NCBI RefSeq assembly: GCF_029873635.1
Contig: NC_080421.1
Location: 1,984,001-2,048,000, forward strand
Length of the DNA: 64,000 nucleotides
DNA from: Malania oleifera
Taxonomy: Eukaryota > Streptophyta > Magnoliopsida > Santalales > Ximeniaceae
Direction of reading: 5' to 3'
Positions 57,549 through 64,000 of the stretch are shown here, in pieces. Within the stretch, counting starts at the first letter, position 1, and each line of letters starts with the position of its first letter. Below the pieces are notes generated by a model. The model worked only from the letters and a program-made list of their open reading frames with translations, was not told the DNA's origin and did no database searches. Position numbers and translations under genes: made by a program.

Positions 57549-60361
57549 TCATGTCCAGGGGTCATCGCCGCATGGAGAACAACCTTCCAGTGCAATATCA
57601 GTGATTTGAACTCCCGTGTCATAGATTGTCCCTATTGTCCAATCAGCAGGAAGCACAACTCTTTGTGCCCATATCCACTTTTCATCGTATCCTGCTATCA
57701 CACTCAATCGAAGTTGCAATGCCCCAGGTGGAATCTTATTTGTTGACCACACTGCCCCATAGTTTCGGCTCATGAATTGCCAATTAGATGAATCATTAAC
57801 CTGCAATTAAATATGTGCAACACATATAAGCAAATCTAGCTCGAAGTTTATCAAGATTTTGTTTGGCATCATGGATCAAACAAAAGTTAACACAATTTTT
57901 TGTTGTATTTTGTCCAAATCGGATTAAAATCTTGAAACCAAACTCTTAGACATAGGATAATAGTTAAGCCTTCACCCCTTGTTTTTGTTGCTCAAGCTCA
58001 ATAGAGGAGTTCACACATTACAAAGAAACATAGCTTGTGAATGTATATTTTTAGCAAATTAGGATTTCTATCTAACTATATACTGTATTAAGATATTTTT
58101 AAAACTATTTTAAAATTTTTATATAAAAATCTTAGATCGTCAAATTTTGTGTTAGTTCATCGAATCATACACTGAAAGTAGTCAATGTCTCATCCCAAGC
58201 TCCTTCCCTGGCGTTCTTAAAATTAGAACTTACACTTTAAATAATAGTACCAAACTTTCCTCTAATAAGAGATGCACAAATCAAATTCTCAAGGTGCTAT
58301 TTTATGTTAATATGATGATAAAATGTTTTTAAGAATAGGTCAAGTTTTAAAGACACAAGTTTAGTTTGCATGAAAAGAAAAAAAAAAAAAAAAAACATGT
58401 TAGATCTCTAAATTTAAGGAAGGGAACTTGGTTAGCTTTGATTGATTTACTATTTAATTACCTCAGCTATTTCAACAGCGACTATCTCTGTTTGGCCGCC
58501 TTGGTACAAAAAGTTTAGTGCTAAAAAGTTTGGCTTATTGGTAATTTCTTCCACACGCACAGCTAAGTTCCTTTTGTATTTACAAGGTACCCTGTTTCAT
58601 AAAGAAAATTAAAACCATTATAACATAAACATGCAAAATGTTCTTACAAGTGAAATAAATCTCTGCCTTTTGTTTAGTAGATCAGGTGATAATTGGTAAT
58701 GGAAATTTATTCTTCGCAAAAAGAAGAAATAATTTTGATTTCCCTAAAAAAAAAAATTGAATAAAAAACATTGGTTTCTCTTAGGTCTTGTTTGGATTCA
58801 GAAAATATTAAGAAAAGGAAAAAAAAATATAAAGAAATCATTATTTTCATGTTTAGTAATCAAAGAAAATGAGAAAGTAAATAAAAAAATATACCAAATC
58901 TATAAACAAAAATTTGATTTTACACATGATTAATATATTTTTTTTAATATTTAATTATATTAAGGTTAACTTTCATTTTTGATTGTATTTAATAGAAAAA
59001 AATATATAAAAAAAAATGAGTTTCTTTCTTATTTTTCTTTTCTTTACTTTTCTTTTCTTACATAAAATCCTCAATCCAAATGTACCTTAAAGATTTACGA
59101 AAAGATCTAACTTTTATAAAATTTCAAAACTTTCATAAACCTCCATTCAAATTTTAAAATTTTCATAGAATATCTTTAATATTTGATTTTTGAAATACTT
59201 GCATGTTTTAAAATTATTAATTTTTTTATAAAATTTAATGAAAGATTTATGTTTTTTATGTAAATCTCTTGAGTTTTAAAGAATCTTTGAAACCTCAAGT
59301 AAATTAGTATTTTCGTTTATCAAATTAAGTGAATATCTTTTACTCCAACATTTAATTGAAACAGGGTAGTCATTAAATTGCGTAGTTGTTGTAGCAAGAC
59401 AATAACCATTTGTTGGGTTCTTAAAATGTTAGCCAGAAAAAAAACTATTTCTTTTTCTGGTGGGTTCTTATTTTTTAAATGTTTTAAACCAACGGACATT
59501 AAAATCTACTCACTTTCTGTATTCCACGTCCACGATACCCTGTTTCAAAACCTCACGATCCTTGCCCTCCATCGCCAAGGCTGCAAATGCCGCGTCGCTG
59601 AGAACCAAATCTGTCTGGGTATTGGCATTACGATCAAATAGAACAACTGTGGTGCCTCCTGGTCTGCACAAAGTCTTGTTCGTGCACCTCACCTGTACTC
59701 AAAATCAACTCAAAAATCTTCGCATACGATACCAAAACAAAATTTTAACACAGATATGGAAACATACCTGCAAGCATGCGCCACAACCGGCTCCATTGTC
59801 GAAGAGGGAAGGGCCACTACCTGCGAGGAGTCCTCCACTGAGGTTTGAAGCTAGGGAACCATACCCACAAGCCCCATCTGCATCAAATTCACTAAACATA
59901 AATTACCCACTACACATTTCAGGAAAATTTCATCTGGGTTTCTGTCAGATTTGCGTTTTGTTGATTAAAATTCATCTGGGTTAGCCCCAGCTGCACCAAA
60001 TCAGCCAAATAAAAACTGCTCATTACAAATTTCAGAGAAATTCCAATTTCCATCTGGGTCCCTGTCAATTTTGCATTTTCTCGATTAAAATTCATCTGGG
60101 TCATCCCAGTTGCTTCAAATTCGCAAAATCAGAACTTTCCACTACACATTTTAGATCAAAATTTCAACTGGGTCTCTATCAATTTCATTTTCTGGATTAG
60201 GACAGGCAAGAGAGAGAGAGAGAGAGATTATGTGGATTCTTACAGTTGAGAGGAGCAGAGCTGGTGTAAAACGCAGCGTTGCTTTGGTGTATGCATCTGT
60301 CGCAGGCAGTTGCAGGGGAGATCGCGAGAAGCAAGAAGGAGCAAAGGAAGAAGAAATCCAT
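57549..60361 (-). CDS. EXLA: expansin-like A (EXLA) protein
   Basis: Family role: secreted cell-wall protein of the expansin superfamily; EXLA members are named by homology, and wall-loosening activity is not established for them. Five exons with GT/AG junctions: 60244-60361, 59768-59877, 59514-59692, 58462-58591 and 57549-57800 (789 nt, 262 aa plus stop, close to the usual length of about 265). A signal peptide ([19 protein letters not shown]) is followed by CDRC at residue 20. The N-terminal double-psi barrel domain shows [23 protein letters not shown] and [14 protein letters not shown]. The C-terminal expansin domain shows [44 protein letters not shown] see no HFD motif, as known for EXLA. 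No disruptions. Introns carry a tandem repeat and a MITE. Confidence 0.95.
58784..59086. mobile_element. Tourist-like MITE in EXLA intron 3
   Basis: 303 bp with terminal repeats GGTCTTGTTTGGATT and the complement of GGTACATTTGGATT, flanked by TTA at 58781-58783 and 59087-59089. It lies in the intron between 58591 and 59514. The interior is A/T homopolymer-rich and non-coding. Confidence 0.85.
59880..60180 (-). repeat. 115-120-bp tandem repeats forming EXLA intron 1
   Basis: About two and a half copies, with CATCTGGGT and TTCGATTAAAATT-like landmarks. The unit includes the exon 2 splice-acceptor border, so acceptor-like sequence recurs at 59991-59992 (AG kept) and 60110-60111 (AA). The true acceptor is at 59878-59879. 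Confidence 0.85.
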
Positions 60362-60410
60362 GGTTGTGGGATTAACTGTCAGTTGCAGAGGAAGAGAGGA
60401 CCGTGAGGAA

Positions 60411-60416
60411 TTTATA
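60411..60416 (-). promoter_or_regulatory. EXLA TATA box
   Basis: Minus-strand TATAAA (context CTCTATAAATT) begins 55 nt upstream of the ATG. This would leave a 5' UTR of roughly 20-30 nt if transcription starts at the usual distance. Confidence 0.6.
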
Positions 60417-61599
60417 GAGAAACAGAGTGCAGGAAGAGCAGGACTCTATGAGTGGATTACAAGTCATGTGCTATCGAGATTCGAGAAGCTTGGCTGGATT
60501 TGCACAATTGAAAATTCGAATTTAGAATTGTCGTATGCCAGTGGTGACATTTATGGAAGGGAAGGGAAGGATGGGAAAGCGATGGGCAATAACGCATACG
60601 CCCAGGCCACGAGGATCAAAATCAGGAATTGGGCTGTCGACCATTTGCATTTTGCACCAACAGCTGTGGAGGATTAGAGGACTCTGACTCACCAAGGAAG
60701 AGCATTTATTTTCTGCTCTGTTCCTAGCAACATTATCAGAATCACAAAACTATTTCCAAAAAGCATATGTAGTTTTAATTTATCATCGTGATTTCCACTG
60801 TATTGAATGATATATTTTTATAATCTTGAGAATTGCTCACTTGCTCTTAACAATGAGTACTAAATATTATAAAATTCTGCTTGTTGCCTGTTGTTTTGTA
60901 TCCTTTTTTATTTTTATTTTGTTCTCCTTTATCTTAGATAGCAAGTAGCACTCTTCCTGGATAAGATCAGGACAGGAAGGCATTATTAAGTTGAAGGAAA
61001 AGATTTGTGAGATCATCTTTCTCAATTGTTAAAACTATTATCCATTTGTTGCGGGGTAAAATTAAGAGGGTTGCTCCTCCACTTCCGTTGACCTGAAAGG
61101 GGAAGAGAAGAAAGGTTTGGAGGATTCGGGGTGAACTCCGGGAGATCACTTCGATGCCTAAGTAAGAGAAATGCTTTTAGAGAAACTGAATGCAACAGTA
61201 GAATGAGTTAAATGACTTACCTTGGTCTCTTCTCTCGATCCTTTCTTATAGGGGCTTGAGTTGGTCCTTGGTTGATTCATCTTAATTGTGCGGGGGCGTG
61301 AATCCCTCACAGGTCATAAAGTGTTTGCGCACATCACTCGGCTATTTAAGCCGTTGGCGTGGATCTCTCATCCTCTTTATTGGGTTGAAGCTGATTGCTC
61401 GTCAGAATGTTTGACCTGAAGGAAGCGCGAGCCAAGTGTTGACCTGCTCTTATTGGTTAAACTATTTTGGGCATATCAGTTGTCCCCCCCCCCCCTCAGT
61501 TTCAAATTTCTGTGTGGAATTTTGAACAATCGTTGTGTCTCCAATTTTCCCTCTGAAATATGTAATGCTCCTTATTCTTTTTTTTTTTTGGTATTCCGA
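60417..61599. other. EXLA upstream region and start of an unclassified repeat
   Basis: 60417-60950 is the likely EXLA promoter; open frames here are shadows. From about 60960 the composition changes, and words such as CTCCGGGAGATC followed by CGATGCCTAAGTAAG resemble parts of large non-autonomous plant LTR elements. A poly-C run lies near 61482-61496. No coding domain is visible. Confidence 0.4.
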
Positions 61600-62560
61600 G
61601 CTGATATTTCGAGCTACTTAGTGGAGGACTTTTACCGAGACGTTCCGAGCTGGGCAAAATTTGCCGAGCTGATGTTCCGAGCTGATATTCCGAGCTGCTC
61701 CGTGGGGCATTTTTCTCGAGCTGATATTCCGAGCTGTCTAGGGGGAGCCTTTTGCCAAGTTGTTCCGAGCTGGGCAAATTTTGCCTAGCTGATGTTCCGA
61801 GTAGATATTCCAAGCTGTCTCGAGGGGGAATTTTACCGTGCCGTTCCGAACTGGGCAGAATTTGCCGAGTTGATGTTTTGAGCTGATATTTTGAGCTGCC
61901 TCGAGGTGAACTTTTACTGAGCCGTTTCGAACTGGGCAAAATATACCGAGTTGATGTTCCAAGCTGATATTCCGAGTTGTCTCGAGGGGGACTTTTATGG
62001 AGCTGGGCAAAATTTGTCGAGCTGATCCATGGGGCATTTTTTCCGAGCTGCTTCGTGCTGGGCAAACTTTCCTGAGCTGAAGTCCCAAGCTGCTCGATGG
62101 AGCATTTTTTCCAAGCTGTTCCGTGGTGGGCGGCCTTTGCTGAGCCAAAGTCCCAAACTACTCCGTGGAACATTTTTCCTGAGTTGCTATTCCGAGCTAC
62201 TCCATGGAGGTTTTTTTTTAGCTGCTCCGTGCTGGGAAAACTTTTCTGAGCTAAAGTCCCAAATTGCTCCGTGGAGCATTTTTCCCGAGCTGCTATTCTG
62301 AGCTGCTCTATGGAGTATTTTTTCCGAGCTACTCCGTGGTGGGCAGACTTTACGGAGCTGAAGTCCCGGACTGCTCCTTGGAGCATTTTTCTCGAGCTGC
62401 TATTCTGAGCTGCTCCATGGAGTATTTTTTTCGAATTAGATTCTGGCCGATCGAATGTTTGCTGAGCTGTTTCATGCAGCGTTTTGCGTAGCAGTTCTAG
62501 CCGAGCTGCCTCGTAGAGCGATTTTGCCATCATGCTTCGTGGCACTTTTTTGCGTAGAAA
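61600..62560. repeat. degenerate tandem array, mainly about 80-bp spacing
   Basis: Many copies of TTCCGAGCTGATATTCCGAG and CTGCTCCGTGGAGCATTTTT. TGGGC landmarks occur at 61651, 61771, 61852, 61933 and 62004, so spacing is often 81 bp. The array leaves a 376-codon open frame on the minus strand (61502-62632), but its product is low-complexity repeat and matches no family I know. Confidence 0.8.
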
Positions 62561-62639
62561 GTTTTTCTGAGTAGCTTTCCCGTGCAGCTGCTTGGCTTGC
62601 TTGTTGTTGGCCTCAAGAGCAGTGCTTTTCATTTGGTCA

Positions 62640-63155
62640 TTTTTTGCCTAATGAGTCGTGCTCATTTGCTGGGCTGTCTTTGGCCTCACGAGTCGTCCTC
62701 GTTAGTTGGGCCTATTTCGCCTAATGAGTCGTGCTCATTTGCTAGGCTGTCTTTGGCCTCATGAGTCATACTCGTAAATTAAGCTTATTTTGCCTATTGA
62801 GTCGTGCTCACTTGCTGGGCTATCTTTGGCCTCACGAGTCGTTCTCGTCATTTGGGTCTGTTTCGCCTAATGAGTCGTGCTCATTTGTTGCGCTGTCTTT
62901 GGCCTCACGAGTCGTACTCGTTAGTTGGGTCTGTTTCGCCTAATGAGTCGTGCTCATTTGCTGGGCTGTCTTTGGCCTCACAAGTCGTACTCGTCAATTG
63001 GACTTATTTTGCCTATTGAGTCGTGCTCACTTGTTGGGCTATCTTTGGCCTCATGAGTCGTTCTCGTCAATTGGGCCTGTTTTGCCTAGTGAGTCGTGCT
63101 CACTTGCTGGACTGTCTTTGGCCTCACAAGTTGTTCTCGTCAGTTGGGCATGTGA
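62640..63155. repeat. 73-bp tandem array, seven copies, no length change
   Basis: TAATGAG/TATTGAG landmarks at 62649, 62722, 62795, 62868, 62941, 63014 and 63087 are exactly 73 bp apart. Each unit has two short inverted repeats: ATGAG-TCGTG-CTCAT and ACGAG-TCGTN-CTCGT. The units also carry GGCTGTCTTTGGCCTCA. Not a known gene. Confidence 0.95.
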
Positions 63156-64000
63156 GATGTCCTTATTTATTAGGGGTTTCAATCTAACCCTTTTTCCGAG
63201 ACGTCGTCACCACCCTGTTTATCCTACGAAAATGTGATAAATGCATGTTTAAATGTGCCGTACCTTAGGAAATGGCTTAAATGAAATGTTCTCATTTATG
63301 GGGTGTCAGTCTGACGTTGTTTCTGAGGCAACGTTGTCCTTCCAAAGCACCGTCTGTCCTCGGGTAGTTGCATATACTCGGTATTGGCGCCCCGGCCATG
63401 CACGTGCAGTGATTTTTTGTATGTACATGGATCTCTGTGTCCTTTCTCTCTCTCGAGACGCGATCCTTTTTCTGCAGATGAATGTTTTTGAGATTCTCGC
63501 TTCCTTAGGGATTCGTGCCACCCTCTCTTTATAAAGGCTAAACCGCCTCATTCTTTTCTCATCTTCAGTCCAAAGGGTCCCCTACTTGTCGTTAGGTACG
63601 CTTTCCCTTTCAATTGCATGTTTGTTTTGTTGTTCTTCATGTTCTTCACTGTTCTTGCGTTCACTTTTTTTGCTTGATCTTTTATTGTATGGTAGCTTTG
63701 CTGTTTTCACGCAAAATTTTACTGGTTTGATCTATTTTGGCATCTTTCCTTCCTTGTTTTTGCTGGGGGCTCGGTTGTTTGATCCGTTTGTAAGGGTTTT
63801 GTTTCGCTCACTCTTTGTTTTCCTGATGGAATTTTCCTCGCAGCCTTTGTGGGCTCCTACTACAGTGAGAAGCGCTCGTTGCAACCTCCCCCCCTGCGAT
63901 CTGTAGAATGTTCGTTATTTTTTTGCCATCACCCAGAGTATTACTGTTAGGTTACCCTCTGTTTCAGAATTAGCCCTTAATCTGGGCTTCGAGGAGCTCT
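63156..64000 (+). other. unclassified repeat flank with TATA-like site, no gene assigned
   Basis: Follows the 73-bp array. TCTCTTTATAAAGGCTAAAC near 63525-63542 looks like a TATA box in front of a C/T-rich leader, so this could be a promoter of a repeat or of a gene beyond the window. The short open frame at 63586-63906 is Leu/Phe/Ser-rich and not convincing. Confidence 0.35.

Noticed and set aside
63388-63402. TGGCGCCCCGG as a possible primer-binding site
   Set aside because: No LTR end with CA lies directly before it, and only the first seven bases fit a known primer type.
63586-63906. 106-codon open frame near the right edge
   Set aside because: Leu/Phe/Ser-rich, no motif, lies in a repeat flank. 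A TATA-like site upstream is not enough.

Overview
The window looks like a nuclear segment of a flowering plant, most likely a eudicot and probably a woody or other repeat-rich species; the sequence does not identify the species. The evidence is AT-rich non-coding DNA, two spliced plant genes, and dense nested plant retrotransposons (Ty3/gypsy chromovirus, Ty1/copia, L1-type and RTE-type LINEs, Tourist-like MITEs). I see no rRNA, tRNA, CRISPR array or prokaryotic operon.

Only two host genes look intact, both on the minus strand. At 15792-17442 is a seven-exon cytokinin-activating LOG-type gene (233 aa, LOG5-like, poly-Q C terminus). At 57549-60361 is a five-exon expansin-like A gene (262 aa, signal peptide, all splice junctions canonical). 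Downstream of the expansin gene lies a decayed duplicate of its last exon and flanking DNA (about 55208-57060).

Layout. 1-3747: 3' part of a gypsy element holding gag, a polypurine tract and an LTR but no pol. 3748-5002: 3' part of another LTR plus a primer-binding site. 5035-6934 and 12034-15791: old dispersed repeats and AT-rich DNA. 6940-12028: a solo LTR with a second solo LTR nested inside, both with perfect 5-bp target duplications. 15792-17442: LOG gene. 18601-35048: a minus-strand gypsy element in tandem LTR form (LTR, internal region, LTR, start of a second internal region), whose right LTR carries three further solo LTRs, one nested in another. 35049-35424: MITE remnant into which the gypsy element inserted. 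35529-40952: 5'-truncated L1-type LINE split by a full-length copia element (35707-40753). 41047-42180: LINE tail and SINE-like pieces. 42181-47975: AT-rich, nothing recognisable. 47976-49411: RTE LINE remnant cut by a minus-strand gypsy element (49412-54860) that lacks gag and its 5' LTR. 55208-60361: duplicated tail and expansin-like A gene. 61600-63160: two tandem arrays in an unclassified repeat.

The most unusual pattern is inside the gypsy LTRs. Several LTR families, on both strands, share one order of parts: palindromic TCGTCGACGA-type or AAACCGTCGACGGTTT-type motifs, a CT tract, a GTAAG donor-like site, a TTTCAG acceptor-like site, a mini-exon-like interval of 62-66 nt ending at a second GTAAGGG donor-like site, a roughly 1-1.4 kb stretch with two conserved hairpins, and a TTTCAG-like acceptor about 330-390 nt before the LTR 3' end. 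In two elements a further acceptor-like site ends one base before the gag ATG. This predicts a multi-intron leader encoded by the LTR. It is inferred from sequence only and needs transcript data.
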